Source: an uncultured bacterium
GTDB lineage: Bacteria > Hydrogenedentota > Hydrogenedentia > Hydrogenedentales > JAEUWI01
NCBI GenBank assembly: GCA_937895305.1
Contig: CALAXS010000588.1
Span: 1 to 5,204 of the forward strand
Direction: 5' to 3'
Length of the DNA stretch: 5,204 nt
Shown: in pieces, positions 5,124 to 5,204 of the stretch
How positions within the stretch are numbered: the stretch's first letter is position 1
How the letters are laid out: each line of letters starts with the position of its first letter
Position numbers and translations under genes: made by a program
The notes under the pieces: generated by a model
The model's database searches: none
The model's input: the letters and a program-made list of their open reading frames with translations, nothing else
What the model was told of the DNA's origin: nothing

Positions 5124-5204
5124 GCATACTGACCGTCATTGCTAGTGGCGTGATTTGTATTTAAGGGAATTTATTTATTCCTCCCAATGTTCTCTCTACA
5201 AACT
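5124..5204. other. Non-coding tail, nothing recognised
   Basis: This AT-richer stretch has no supported ORF. A weak stem (GGGAAT 5165-5170 with ATTCCT 5177-5182, 6-nt loop) is the only structure noticed. It lacks a U tract and is not called a terminator. Confidence 0.4.

Noticed and set aside
5165..5182. Hairpin near the right edge as phosphoesterase terminator
   Set aside because: The stem is short, partly A-T and G-U, and no U tract follows.

Overview
The window looks like ordinary chromosome from a Gram-negative (diderm) bacterium. It carries a LolA-type periplasmic lipoprotein carrier and two genes with clear TTG starts. A DivIVA-family protein beside LolA is not typical of the best-studied Proteobacteria. 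It fits groups such as Deltaproteobacteria-like, PVC-like or Hydrogenedentota-like lineages, but I cannot fix the phylum from this sequence. No mobile element, phage gene, rRNA, tRNA or CRISPR array is visible.

Left part (1-2568, all minus strand, transcribed right to left): a compact four-gene run. The order is a short ArgA-type N-acetyltransferase (TTG start), proC (11-bp overlap), a 142-bp gap, divIVA, then lolA (ATGA overlap with divIVA, running off the left edge). The first two genes stand at the entries to arginine and proline synthesis from glutamate. The proC-divIVA adjacency recalls the yggS-proC-yggT-divIVA neighbourhood of many bacteria. The lolA gene is open at the window edge.

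Middle (2569-2810, 242 bp): this gap is the least ordinary part. In minus-strand order it holds a well-spaced sigma70-like promoter just past the tpx stop, about 90 nt of non-coding sequence with a 14-codon Arg/Pro-rich mini-ORF, a strong intrinsic terminator (stem plus seven U) and a small hairpin, then the argA TTG start. It could be a free-standing small RNA of roughly 120 nt, or an attenuated leader of the argA-proC operon.

Right part: tpx (minus, thiol peroxidase) and a secreted calcineurin-like phosphoesterase (plus, TTG start, 540 aa) diverge from a 134-bp intergenic region. That region contains a perfect 10-bp inverted repeat with nested shorter arms, a candidate shared operator, plus a plausible tpx promoter. 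After the phosphoesterase (5081-5204) there is a REP-like hairpin and nothing that looks coding.

Functionally the window combines glutamate-derived amino-acid synthesis, polar/septal organisation, outer-membrane lipoprotein transport, periplasmic or cytosolic peroxide defence and an exported phosphoesterase. No novel multi-gene system is evident. The candidates worth testing are the leader/sRNA region and the divergent dyad.
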